From: an uncultured Chryseobacterium sp.
GTDB lineage: Bacteria; Bacteroidota; Bacteroidia; Flavobacteriales; Weeksellaceae
DNA: 27,637 nucleotides
Direction: 5' to 3'
Assembly: GCF_936933875.1 (NCBI RefSeq)
Contig: NZ_CAKZIK010000015.1
Coordinates: 1-27,637 of the forward strand
Below the pieces are notes generated by a model, which searched no databases, was not told where the DNA came from, and worked only from the letters and a program-made list of their open reading frames with translations. Both the position numbers and the translations under genes were made by a program. This document shows positions 1 through 7,506 of this stretch, piece after piece (positions within the stretch are counted from its first letter, which is position 1; the number at the start of each line of letters is the position of its first letter).

Positions 1-54
1 CCTTTGACAGTTCCGATTAAATCGGAATGCTCTATCCAGCTGAGCTACGCACCC
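1..54 (-). pseudogene. tRNA-like fragment, UUA anticodon (copy 2, cut by window edge)
   Basis: Read on the minus strand, this has a normal tRNA 5' half: acceptor 5' strand GGGTGCG, a D arm, and a perfect 5-bp anticodon stem TTCCG/CGGAA around the loop ATTTAAT. The anticodon is therefore UUA, which would read the stop codon UAA. It is an exact copy of the fragment 83 bp to the right. The window ends before the T arm would be complete, so loss of the 3' half is inferred from the other copy. Confidence 0.6.
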
Positions 55-76
55 TTTTGTTTTCTTTAAAATTGTT

Positions 77-137
77 TCTCAAACCTTTGACAGTTCCGAT
101 TAAATCGGAATGCTCTATCCAGCTGAGCTACGCACCC
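77..137 (-). pseudogene. truncated tRNA-like fragment with UUA (ochre) anticodon
   Basis: The minus strand from 137 downward gives acceptor GGGTGCG, D arm, anticodon stem-loop TTCCG-ATTTAAT-CGGAA, a 5-nt variable region, and the start of a T arm (AAAGG, then TTTGAGA in place of TTCGAAT). It then diverges into AT-rich spacer. No CGCACCC partner for the acceptor exists before the next copy begins, so a mature tRNA cannot form. It sits downstream of tRNA-Pro in the same transcript direction. The best reading is a decayed, tandemly duplicated tRNA; a working ochre suppressor is unlikely. Confidence 0.65.
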
Positions 138-177
138 TAAAATTTTTTCGCAAAAATTTCTGTGAATTTTAAAAAAG

Positions 178-252
178 TCGGGGCGGCAGGATTCGAACCT
201 GCGACCTCCTGGTCCCAAACCAGGCGCGATGACCGGACTACGCTACGCCCCG
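178..252 (-). tRNA. tRNA-Pro (anticodon UGG)
   Basis: This is a 75-nt cloverleaf on the minus strand. The acceptor CGGGGCG (246-252) pairs with CGCCCCG (179-185), and the discriminator A is at 178. The anticodon stem CCTGG/CCAGG holds the loop TTTGGGA, giving anticodon TGG. The T arm GCAGG-TTCGAAT-CCTGC is canonical. CCA is not encoded. It is probably co-transcribed with the tRNA-Ser gene 16 bp upstream. Confidence 0.96.
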
Positions 253-268
253 AATAATTTTGCTGTTG

Positions 269-353
269 CGGAGGGTATGAGATTCGAACTCATGCGACCC
301 TTGCAGGTCGACAGTTTAGCAAACTGCTCCGTTAACCACTCCGGCAACCCTCC
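269..353 (-). tRNA. tRNA-Ser (anticodon GCU)
   Basis: This is an 85-nt class II tRNA on the minus strand. The acceptor GGAGGGT (347-353) pairs with ACCCTCC (270-276), with discriminator G. The anticodon loop TTGCTAA gives GCT, and the long variable arm and canonical T arm TTCGAAT are both present. CCA is not encoded. It is the first gene of the tRNA transcript, starting about 40 bp after a good promoter. Confidence 0.96.
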
Positions 354-393
354 TTGCAATTTTTTAAGAACTTCTTTTCTGTAATTGCGAGTG

Positions 394-425
394 CAAATAT
401 AAAATAGTTTTACATATTAACCAAA
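394..425 (-). promoter_or_regulatory. promoter of the tRNA operon
   Basis: On the minus strand, TATATTTG (394-401) is an exact match to the Bacteroidetes -7 box TAnnTTTG. It is preceded after 20 bp by TTTG (422-425) as the -33 element. The expected start site is near 388, about 35 nt before tRNA-Ser. Confidence 0.75.
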
Positions 426-447
426 AAAAATTACTTAATTTTTTTTG

Positions 448-455
448 TATTTTTG
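448..455 (+). promoter_or_regulatory. -7 box for the amidase gene
   Basis: TATTTTTG matches TAnnTTTG and lies about 30 bp before the amidase ATG. No clear TTG is seen at the -33 distance, so this rests on the -7 box alone. It is divergent from the tRNA promoter. Confidence 0.4.
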
Positions 456-484
456 ACCTATAAATCACTTAAAACACAGTAAAA

Positions 485-1516
485 ATGCGTAATACGTTAT
501 ATATCATAGGATTAAGTTTTGCAATAATTTCATGCGGTTCTTCTAAACCAACACAAAAAGTTGTAGCCAAACCCAAACCTGCGACAACTACCCCTGCGAA
601 AACAACTCCGGCTGCCGTTCCTATTGCTACAGGGAAACCTCATGTAACTAATGATGGCCATAATGACTTTTATAAAGTTAATATTGCAGATCCATCAAAA
701 AATGACAACACCATAAGTTATGGTTCTATTGTTACAGCGAAACCCGCTTCGTATAAAGTAGTGAAAACTTATTTTCCGGCGGTTGCACAAAATTTCAGAA
801 CCAGATATTTGATTTTACATTACACGGCTTTAGATAATGATAAATCTGTTACTGTCCTTACCCAACAAAGTGTAAGTGCGCATTATTTGGTAAATGATTT
901 AGATGATAAAGAAATTTATCAGCTGGTGGACGAAAATAAGCGTTCTTATCACGCAGGAATTAGCGCATGGAGAAAAGATAATATGCTGAATGACACTTCT
1001 ATCGGTATTGAGATTGTAAACCTTGGTTTTACTCCTGATGGAGCTGGTGGAAGAACTTTTTACCAATATCCTGAATGGCAGGTGAAAAAAATTGCGGCTT
1101 TGGCGAAAGATATTGTTGACAGATACCAAATTCCCGCTACCAATGTTTTGGGACATTCGGACATCGCGCCAACCAGAAAACAGGATCCAGGACCTTTTTT
1201 TCCATGGAAGAGATTATATACCGAGTATGGTTTAGGAATGTGGTATGATGACGCAACTGTTCAAAGTTTTCAGGGAAGTATTACCCCGGAAGAATTTGCA
1301 GCACAGTTGAATAATTCTACATTTATATTTAAAGTTCAGACCTATTTACAACAGTTTGGATACGGTTTGGAACCAAGCGGAACCTGGGACAATGCCACAA
1401 AGAAAACCATAGAAGCGTTTCAGTATCACTTCCGCCCACAAAATTACAGTGGTGTAATGGATGCAGAAACCTGGGCTATTTTACAGGCTTTGGTTCAGAA
1501 ATATCCGGCAAAATAA
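485..1516 (+). CDS. N-acetylmuramoyl-L-alanine amidase lipoprotein (Amidase_2, AmiD-like)
   Basis: Cleaves the bond between muramic acid and the stem peptide in peptidoglycan or its fragments. The 343-aa product has a lipoprotein signal ending at Cys17 (IISC), then a Thr/Pro/Lys-rich linker to about residue 50. The Amidase_2 domain spans about 100-250 and has the AmiD-type zinc and catalytic set: His112, Glu176, His224, Lys232 and Asp234, with the same His-to-Asp spacing of ten. A peptidoglycan-binding_1 domain occupies about 280-340. The product is probably anchored in the outer membrane facing the periplasm. The last codons and terminator of this gene are duplicated 19.3 kb downstream, marking the left edge of the polysaccharide locus. 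Family and catalytic residues are clear; the exact substrate is inferred. Confidence 0.92.
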   Translation: MRNTLYIIGLSFAIISCGSSKPTQKVVAKPKPATTTPAKTTPAAVPIATGKPHVTNDGHNDFYKVNIADPSKNDNTISYGSIVTAKPASYKVVKTYFPAVAQNFRTRYLILHYTALDNDKSVTVLTQQSVSAHYLVNDLDDKEIYQLVDENKRSYHAGISAWRKDNMLNDTSIGIEIVNLGFTPDGAGGRTFYQYPEWQVKKIAALAKDIVDRYQIPATNVLGHSDIAPTRKQDPGPFFPWKRLYTEYGLGMWYDDATVQSFQGSITPEEFAAQLNNSTFIFKVQTYLQQFGYGLEPSGTWDNATKKTIEAFQYHFRPQNYSGVMDAETWAILQALVQKYPAK

Positions 1517-1571
1517 GTTATCGCTAAAAATTCATATAAAAAGAGAAATCAGAAATGGTCTCTCTTTTTTT
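1500..1571 (+). repeat. 72-bp direct repeat, left copy (DR-L)
   Basis: Covers the last five codons and stop of the amidase gene plus its terminator. It matches 20757-20828 at 70 of 72 positions, differing only at 1521 and 1560. Similarity stops abruptly at both ends. This copy is the native one, because it completes the amidase reading frame. Confidence 0.92.
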
Positions 1572-1572
1572 T
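1538..1572 (+). terminator. terminator of the amidase gene
   Basis: AAAAAGAGA (1538-1546) pairs with TCTCTTTTT (1561-1569), followed by further T residues to 1572. The leading A run lets it work in both directions. The gene-free stretch 1573-1904 after it holds the probable promoter of the polysaccharide operon and an AT-rich leader. Confidence 0.75.
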
Positions 1573-1769
1573 GCTTGACGCTGTACTTTATTTTTGCTCC
1601 AAAATTAATCGAGCTGCTATGTCGTCCGTAAAGATTTTTTCAAATCAATATTTTTTTTAGATACCGTTAACGATTTAATAATTAGTAACTTACGATAAGA
1701 AATTGTCAATTTTTGTCAACCAACTAATATTTGTTTTTAAAAACACTTCCATTGCACAATTTTTTACTT

Positions 1770-1777
1770 TAATTTTG
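1770..1777 (+). promoter_or_regulatory. probable -7 box of the polysaccharide operon
   Basis: TAATTTTG matches TAnnTTTG. A TTG at 1752-1754 lies 15 bp upstream, slightly closer than usual. The predicted start near 1784 would give a leader of about 120 nt before the first gene. A second match, TATTTTTG at 1589-1596, lies further upstream and could also be used. Confidence 0.45.
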
Positions 1778-1904
1778 CAACCCAAGAAGATGTTGTAAAA
1801 ATAGGGTATGAAAAATACCGCAATTTTTCTTTTTTTCTTAAAAACCAAATGACAGAAATTATTTTTTTTTAAAACTATAATATAAGTAAAAAAATTATTT
1901 TTTA

Positions 1905-3275
1905 ATGGCTCGACATTTAAGGTCCTGTCTTTTTTTAATAGACTTTCTGAGTATTAATCTTCTCTTTTTTGCAGGATTAAACTCTTTATTTACAGGAATG
2001 GACAGCGAAAAGATGCTTGCATTTGTTTTGCTGTCTAATGTATGGTGGTATTTTATTGCCAAATTTTTCACTGTTTATAAAAATCTTACAACAAGAAGTT
2101 CTGTAAAACATTACACCCTGTTTGTAAAGGCACTGGCGGTATTTTTGGTGGTAACCCTGTTTCGCTTCAGTGCCTCATTCAAATATTCCATTAGCAATTC
2201 ATTTTATTTCTATAAGGAGTTCTTCATTTACGCAGCTGCCATTAGCTCGGTAATGATCATTGGCCGTATTTTACTCTTTATGTACCGCCGCAGCGAAAGA
2301 GAAAATTTAAGCAAGAACTTCAATACTATTATTATCGGACATAACAGCTTTACCGAAAGCTTAAAAAAAACAGATTTCATTGAGTCGTTCGGTATTTTTG
2401 GCACTTACAACATCCATCCCAACAAGCTGAAAAACATTACTGAAAACCGAATTATCGCCGCAAAAAGACTGCTCAAGATTGATAATCTTCAAAATGTTAT
2501 TCTGTGTGATGATGCGGTGGACAGGGTGAGCTTCGAGGAAATCATGACCATTGCCAACAGAAACATGATCAGAATTTATGTAATTCCGGACCTTAAAGGT
2601 GTTGATCTGAATACTTCTCGTTTGGTTTCGTTCAAAGGAATCCCGATGATCAAATCCATCTCAGAACCTTTGGAAGAAAAAGAAAACAGAATATACAAAC
2701 GTACATTTGATATCGTTTTTTCTGCACTGGTTATTGTATTTATTCTGTCATGGCTTTATCCGCTCGTTGCACTGCTGGTTAAAATTACAGATCCGGGTCC
2801 CATTCTTTTTAAGCAGAAACGTTCCGGATACCTGAACCGCGATTTCTACTGCCTTAAATTCAGGAGCATGAAAGTGAACGGCGAAGCCGACAAAAAAATC
2901 GCCAGCAAAAACGACAGCAGAGTTACGGCTTTAGGTGCATTTCTTAGAAAAACCAGTATCGATGAGCTTCCGCAGTTCATCAATGTACTCATGGGCGATA
3001 TGTCTGTAGTGGGACCGCGGCCGCACATGGTGTCGCAAACCAGCAAATATTCCGAACTCGTACAGAAATACATGATTCGCCACTATGTAAAACCCGGCAT
3101 CACGGGTTGGGCACAGGTGATGGGAAGCAGGGGTGAAATCCGAAATGATGATGAGATGGAGCAGCGCGTTCAAAAAGACACTTGGTACATCCAAAATTGG
3201 TCTTTGATGTTAGACATTAAAATAGTATTTTTGACGCTTTTTAACATCTTAAAAGGCGACAAGCAAGCGTATTAG
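1905..3275 (+). CDS. undecaprenyl-phosphate sugar-1-phosphate transferase (WcaJ/PglC-type priming enzyme)
   Basis: Transfers a sugar-1-phosphate from a nucleotide sugar to undecaprenyl phosphate, the first step of repeat-unit assembly at the inner membrane. The 456-aa product has about four membrane segments in the first 125 residues and a nucleotide-binding-like middle. The C-terminal bacterial sugar transferase domain starts at about 265 with a further membrane segment. Diagnostic pieces are ITDPGPILFKQKRSG, the FRSM block, and GDMSVVGPRP, followed by KPGITGWAQV. The full length matches polyisoprenyl glycosylphosphotransferases. It is the first gene of the operon, one base before the kinase gene. 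The sugar it carries cannot be read from the sequence. Confidence 0.93.
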   Translation: MARHLRSCLFLIDFLSINLLFFAGLNSLFTGMDSEKMLAFVLLSNVWWYFIAKFFTVYKNLTTRSSVKHYTLFVKALAVFLVVTLFRFSASFKYSISNSFYFYKEFFIYAAAISSVMIIGRILLFMYRRSERENLSKNFNTIIIGHNSFTESLKKTDFIESFGIFGTYNIHPNKLKNITENRIIAAKRLLKIDNLQNVILCDDAVDRVSFEEIMTIANRNMIRIYVIPDLKGVDLNTSRLVSFKGIPMIKSISEPLEEKENRIYKRTFDIVFSALVIVFILSWLYPLVALLVKITDPGPILFKQKRSGYLNRDFYCLKFRSMKVNGEADKKIASKNDSRVTALGAFLRKTSIDELPQFINVLMGDMSVVGPRPHMVSQTSKYSELVQKYMIRHYVKPGITGWAQVMGSRGEIRNDDEMEQRVQKDTWYIQNWSLMLDIKIVFLTLFNILKGDKQAY

Positions 3276-3276
3276 T

Positions 3277-5652
3277 ATGACAGAGAAAAAAATATCCGAA
3301 TGGGACGAATTCGAATGGGAGGAAACTGAAAAATCCGCCTCATTTGCCGATTTCTTTTTCATGGTGAAAAGACTTTTACCATGGATCGTAATCTGCGCAC
3401 TGCTCGGACTCATTGCCGCATGGATCTACTATAAAAAACAGGAACCGCAGTACGTGGTGAAATCCAAAATCCTCATTAAGGACGAAAGCGGAAAATCCGG
3501 AATGAAGAACGCCGATGTCTTTATGGATCTCGGCCTGTTTTCGGGATCAAGTTCCGTGGATAACGAGCTCGAAATTATTACCACCTACTCCATCATGGAA
3601 AAAGTGGTGAATACCCTGAACCTGAATACCGAGGTAAAAAAGAACCAGTTTATCAAAACTAAAGACCAGAAAATTTACGATGTTCCGTGGAATGTGAACA
3701 TCCTGAACTACGGCAAAGACGTTTTCGAAGACAACCTCTCCTATTCCTACACCGTACATACCAACAACGGAAAAGTATGGATCGAAAGCGAAGACAAAAA
3801 TATTGATATAATCTGGAATAAACCGTTCACGCTTCCCGTGGGAACGCTGGTCTTCCAAAAACCGGTGGGATTGAAAGCCGAAAATGCGGAATGGATCCTT
3901 ACCGTAAGAAAACCTTCGCAAACGGTGGAATATTACATCCAGAATATTCAGCCCGTGATTCCAAACAAAAACACGAGCATTATTACCCTCGAAATGAAAT
4001 CGCCAAATCCGCAGCGCGACAAAAAAGTCATGAACAAACTCATCGACACCTATATTGCGGAAGGGGTAAAAGACAACAACAGCATCAACGACAGTACCAT
4101 GCTCTTCATCAACGAGCGTTTGGCGGAAGTCACTGGCGAACTGCGCGATGTGGAAGGGGCCATCCAGAACTTTAAACAAAGAAACCAGATTACCAATATT
4201 GATGACCAGGTAAAAGTACTGCTTGAATCCACCAAAGAAAATTCTCAGAAACTCATCGATGCGGAAATCCAGCATAACGTGGCTTCAGCACTCGAAAATC
4301 ATTTAAGAAGCGGAAATTCCAATGTCATTCCTTCGGGAATGTTGACGCAGGACGCTTCCCTTTCGGCGATCATCAACCAGTACAATGCGTTGGTGGTGCA
4401 GAAAGAAAAACTCGGGAGAAGCGCCACTCCGGACAACCCGCTCATGAAAAGCCTGAACGGACAGATTGGTGCGCTGCGCAGCGAACTTATCGGAAGTATT
4501 GCTTCTACGCGTAAATCCTATGGAACCGTTGTAAACCAGTTGCGTTCCGAAACTGGACAAAACCTAAGCCAGATTCGTAAAATTCCACAGCAGGAAAGAG
4601 AATACCTGGATATTTCTCGACAGCAGGCAATTAAGCAGGAGCTTTATTTATTCCTTCTGAAAAAACGGGAAGAAACTGCCCTCGGTAAATCTTCTACCCT
4701 TTCTAACACGAGGGTGATTGATTATGCCAGAGTAGTTGATGAACCTGTAAGTCCGAAAAGAAACATGTTCTTACTCGCAGGTTTACTTACCGGAGCGCTG
4801 ATTCCGTTTGTGGTTAGCTTTATCCGAAGAAAATCAAATACAAAAATTCAGACCAAAAACGATATTAAAAAGAGAACGCAGATGCCGATTATCGGTGAAA
4901 TTGGTCACCAAGTGAACCCTGTGCTTTTCGAAGTGAAAAACAATCCACGCAGCCCGCTCGCGGAACAGTTCCGTATTTTGCGCACAAACTTACATTTTTA
5001 CCAGAATCCGGATCAGGCTACCACCGTCATGGTCACCTCTTCCATGCCGGGTGAAGGAAAAACTTTCATCTCCCTGAATCTTGCCGCAACACTCGCCGCC
5101 AATAAGGAAGTGAAAGTTCTCGTGATTGGGATGGACTTAAGAAAGCCGCGTCTCGCGACAGAACTCCACCTGCACAACGAAAAAGGATTCTCGGATTATG
5201 CGGTACACGATTTAAGCCTGGATGATATTATCTATCCGGTGGACGGATTTGATAATCTGAAAGTCATTCCAAGTGGAACCATTCCGCCAAATCCTTCAGA
5301 ACTGCTCATGTCCAAAGAAGCAGCGCAAATGTTTGAGGAAATTAAAAAACAGTTCGACTTTATTGTGATCGACTGTCCTCCTGCGGTTGTAACAGATTAT
5401 CAGATTATCGGAAAATATGCCGACCTTACTCTGTTCACGACCAGAGTGAACCATACCGACAAACGCCAGCTTGAAATTGCCGATGAGCTGTTCCGCTCCG
5501 GTAAACTGCCGAAAATGAACTTGGTAGTGAACGACTTCAATCCGGAAAAATACGACGGATACAACAGCGGCTACTATTACCAGTACGGCTATTACCAATC
5601 TGAATACAGAAAACCTTCGTGGTGGAAAAAAATACTAACAAACAGACACTAA
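3277..5652 (+). CDS. Wzc-type capsular tyrosine autokinase with Wzz domain
   Basis: Inner-membrane chain-length regulator and bacterial tyrosine kinase that works with the flippase/polymerase system and Wza. In the 791-aa product a cytoplasmic N-terminus leads to a membrane segment near 32-50. A Wzz-type domain and a long coiled-coil periplasmic part follow, then a second membrane segment near 495-515. The cytoplasmic kinase has Walker A around Lys595 (SSMPGEGKT), Walker A' at Asp620 (VIGMDLRKPR) and Walker B at Asp699 (FIVIDCPP). The tail holds nine tyrosines within 19 residues, the expected autophosphorylation cluster. No cognate Wzb-type phosphatase gene lies in the window. The kinase and Wza genes sit at opposite ends of the locus. 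Confidence 0.93.
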   Translation: MTEKKISEWDEFEWEETEKSASFADFFFMVKRLLPWIVICALLGLIAAWIYYKKQEPQYVVKSKILIKDESGKSGMKNADVFMDLGLFSGSSSVDNELEIITTYSIMEKVVNTLNLNTEVKKNQFIKTKDQKIYDVPWNVNILNYGKDVFEDNLSYSYTVHTNNGKVWIESEDKNIDIIWNKPFTLPVGTLVFQKPVGLKAENAEWILTVRKPSQTVEYYIQNIQPVIPNKNTSIITLEMKSPNPQRDKKVMNKLIDTYIAEGVKDNNSINDSTMLFINERLAEVTGELRDVEGAIQNFKQRNQITNIDDQVKVLLESTKENSQKLIDAEIQHNVASALENHLRSGNSNVIPSGMLTQDASLSAIINQYNALVVQKEKLGRSATPDNPLMKSLNGQIGALRSELIGSIASTRKSYGTVVNQLRSETGQNLSQIRKIPQQEREYLDISRQQAIKQELYLFLLKKREETALGKSSTLSNTRVIDYARVVDEPVSPKRNMFLLAGLLTGALIPFVVSFIRRKSNTKIQTKNDIKKRTQMPIIGEIGHQVNPVLFEVKNNPRSPLAEQFRILRTNLHFYQNPDQATTVMVTSSMPGEGKTFISLNLAATLAANKEVKVLVIGMDLRKPRLATELHLHNEKGFSDYAVHDLSLDDIIYPVDGFDNLKVIPSGTIPPNPSELLMSKEAAQMFEEIKKQFDFIVIDCPPAVVTDYQIIGKYADLTLFTTRVNHTDKRQLEIADELFRSGKLPKMNLVVNDFNPEKYDGYNSGYYYQYGYYQSEYRKPSWWKKILTNRH

Positions 5653-5662
5653 ATTTAACTTT

Positions 5663-6238
5663 ATGATCAAAAACTTATGTGCAGCATTGCTATTGTCTGC
5701 TTCAGTAAGCGCAAATGCGCAGGACACAGAAAATTCAAGAAAATTCATCTCTGTTTCCGGTGAGGCTGGCTTTGTGCTGAACTCGGATATGGACAAAACC
5801 TTTGGTTTGGGAGGTACCGTATCTTATATGGTGCAGGATATGATTTTTAACCATGCCAAAAATTATGTAACGGTTGGTCTTAAAGGATTCAGCAACCCTT
5901 ACAGCGGTGGTAAATTTATTTCAAACATTGGCAACAATAAAAACGACGGAATGAACTACTCCGCTCTATTGGGCGGTTACCGTTTTATTTTTGATACGGT
6001 ACAGAACGGATGGTATGTGGAGCCACGTCTCGGTGTAGCAATGGCAGGAGGGAACTATTTTGGTGCTATAATTGCGCCAAAAGCCGGTCTTACCTACAAC
6101 AACTGGGATTTCGCGGCATTTACTGATCTTTCTTTTGGTGGTGAAAATAACCTGGGTAAAAATTCATTCGCCACAGCAGGACTGGGCATCGGGTACATTT
6201 TCGGATTAAGCCATAAAACCAGCAGAAGAGTAAACTAA
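5663..6238 (+). CDS. small outer-membrane beta-barrel-like protein of unknown function
   Basis: Not recognised as a named family. The 191-aa product has a clean signal peptide ending near ANAQ (residue 20). The rest alternates glycine and aromatic residues in short amphipathic strands, as in 8-strand outer-membrane barrels, and closes with YIFGLSHK. It lies 10 bp after the kinase gene and 5 bp before fcl, so it is co-transcribed with the export and GDP-fucose genes. By position it may help anchor or export the polymer at the outer membrane, but that is only inference from context. Confidence 0.7.
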   Translation: MIKNLCAALLLSASVSANAQDTENSRKFISVSGEAGFVLNSDMDKTFGLGGTVSYMVQDMIFNHAKNYVTVGLKGFSNPYSGGKFISNIGNNKNDGMNYSALLGGYRFIFDTVQNGWYVEPRLGVAMAGGNYFGAIIAPKAGLTYNNWDFAAFTDLSFGGENNLGKNSFATAGLGIGYIFGLSHKTSRRVN

Positions 6239-6243
6239 AAAAC

Positions 6244-7197
6244 ATGATGTCATCTTCTGCAAAAGTATTGATCGCCGGGCACCGCGGAATGGTTGGTTCC
6301 GCCGTCTGGCGTAATCTTGAAGCCAAAGGTTTTACAAATCTTGTCGGAAAAACCAGCAGTGAACTGGATCTGCGCAGCCAGACGGAAGTGGAGGCTTTTT
6401 TCCGGGAGGAAAAACCAGAAATTGTGATTGATGCCGCGGCAAAAGTAGGCGGAATTCTGGCCAACAGCTCTTATCCCTATCAGTTTCTGATGGATAATAT
6501 GCTCATTCAGAATAATCTGATTACCGCTTCATTAAAAAATGACGTGCAGAAGTTCGTTTTTCTGGGTTCTTCCTGCATTTATCCAAAAATGGCTGCACAG
6601 CCTATTACCGAAGACAGTCTCTTAAGCGCACCGCTGGAGCCGACGAACGAATGGTACGCCATTGCAAAAATTGCCGGGGTAAAAGCCTGCGAAGCAGTCC
6701 GCAAACAGTTTGGGAAAGATTATGTGTCGCTTATGCCGACGAATCTTTACGGTTACGGCGATAATTTCGACCTGGAAACTTCGCACGTTTTGCCGGCCAT
6801 GATCCGCAAGTTTCATGAGGCCAAAGTCAACGGAAAACCAGCTGTAGAACTATGGGGCTCCGGCACTCCACTGCGCGAATTCCTTTTTGTAGATGACCTT
6901 GCGGAAGCCGTATTTTTTGCACTGCAGAATACCTTGCCGGAACATCTCTACAATGTGGGCTTCGGTTCAGATCTTACGATTAAGGAACTGGCGGAAAAAA
7001 TTGGAAAAACAGTGGGCTATGACGGACAAATCATCTGGGACAGCTCAAAACCGGACGGCACTCCCCGAAAACTCATGGACAGCTCTAAAATGCGCGCTTT
7101 AGGCTGGAAACCAAAAACAAACCTCAACGAAGGCATCGCCAAGACTTACCAGTGGTTCCTGGAAAACATAGACACCTTCAAACAGGTCAGGATTTAG
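6244..7197 (+). CDS. fcl: GDP-L-fucose synthase
   Basis: NADPH-dependent 3,5-epimerase/4-reductase that converts GDP-4-keto-6-deoxymannose to GDP-L-fucose. The 317-aa product is an extended SDR protein: an N-terminal Rossmann motif (AGHRGMVGSA, residues 11-20), serine at 109/110 in GSSCIYP, and the catalytic pair Tyr138/Lys142 in NEWYAIAK. The C-terminal block GSGTPLREFLFVDDLAEA is typical of Fcl/WcaG. Two adjacent ATG codons are possible starts, and the first is used here. Its partner gene gmd lies 1.8 kb downstream, the two being separated by the IS110 element and repeat DNA, although these genes are usually adjacent. The presence of both implies a fucose- or fucose-derived residue in the polymer. 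Confidence 0.95.
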   Translation: MMSSSAKVLIAGHRGMVGSAVWRNLEAKGFTNLVGKTSSELDLRSQTEVEAFFREEKPEIVIDAAAKVGGILANSSYPYQFLMDNMLIQNNLITASLKNDVQKFVFLGSSCIYPKMAAQPITEDSLLSAPLEPTNEWYAIAKIAGVKACEAVRKQFGKDYVSLMPTNLYGYGDNFDLETSHVLPAMIRKFHEAKVNGKPAVELWGSGTPLREFLFVDDLAEAVFFALQNTLPEHLYNVGFGSDLTIKELAEKIGKTVGYDGQIIWDSSKPDGTPRKLMDSSKMRALGWKPKTNLNEGIAKTYQWFLENIDTFKQVRI

Positions 7198-7224
7198 ATA
7201 GAATGATGGATGTTAACGGGTCTT

Positions 7225-7238
7225 GTCATTGCGAGGAA
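7225..7238 (+). repeat. left half of the REP-like repeat split by the IS110 element
   Basis: GTCATTGCGAGGAA is the left part of a palindromic intergenic repeat that continues at 8522. Removing the IS joins the halves through the TG core into one repeat with ATTGC and GCAAT inverted arms. Confidence 0.6.
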
Positions 7239-7329
7239 TGTAGCAAAGCGAAACCTAACAAAGTGGTGATAAGTTTGCTTTTTAATAATAGTTTAGATAA
7301 AAAGTTAAAAAATTACATTTACAAACATA

Positions 7330-7475
7330 TTGGAAAAAGCAGTAGGAAAAAGTCAGAGAAGTGGTTGATACAAAAATATCGTGTCGAACAATAAGTCCCT
7401 ACTGCTTGTTTTCTGGAAACCGAATAGAATGCTGTTTATAAAGAGAAAAACTCTTATCACACTGGTTCATAAGAA
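7330..7475 (+). ncRNA. putative bridge RNA of the IS110 element
   Basis: Loop 1 is closed by AAGCAGTAGG (7337-7346) with CCTACTGCTT (7398-7407) and has a small inner hairpin GATA/TATC. Its 3' side carries GTCGAACA (7383-7390), the exact complement of the target right flank TGTTCGAC (8520-8527). Its 5' side carries GAGAAGTG (7356-7363), 6 of 8 like the target left flank GAGGAATG (7233-7240). Loop 2 is closed by AACC/GGTT (7418-7421, 7464-7467) around an inner hairpin AAGAG/CTCTT. Its 5' side carries ATAGAATG (7424-7431), identical to the element's right end (8514-8521). All four guide sites are expected to share the TG core; the fourth (right donor) is weak here. The layout follows the target-loop/donor-loop plan known for IS621. 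RNA ends are approximate. Confidence 0.7.
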
Positions 7476-7506
7476 AACAAAATTCCAATACATTTAAAGT
7501 AATTGT

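Noticed and set aside
3547..4275. 242-aa open frame on the minus strand inside the kinase gene
   Set aside because: It is antisense to a fully supported Wzc coding region, has no recognisable domain or start signals, and results from the codon bias of the real gene.
7152..7394. 80-aa frame overlapping the end of fcl and the IS leader
   Set aside because: It crosses the IS boundary and the structured leader RNA, and its product resembles no protein family.
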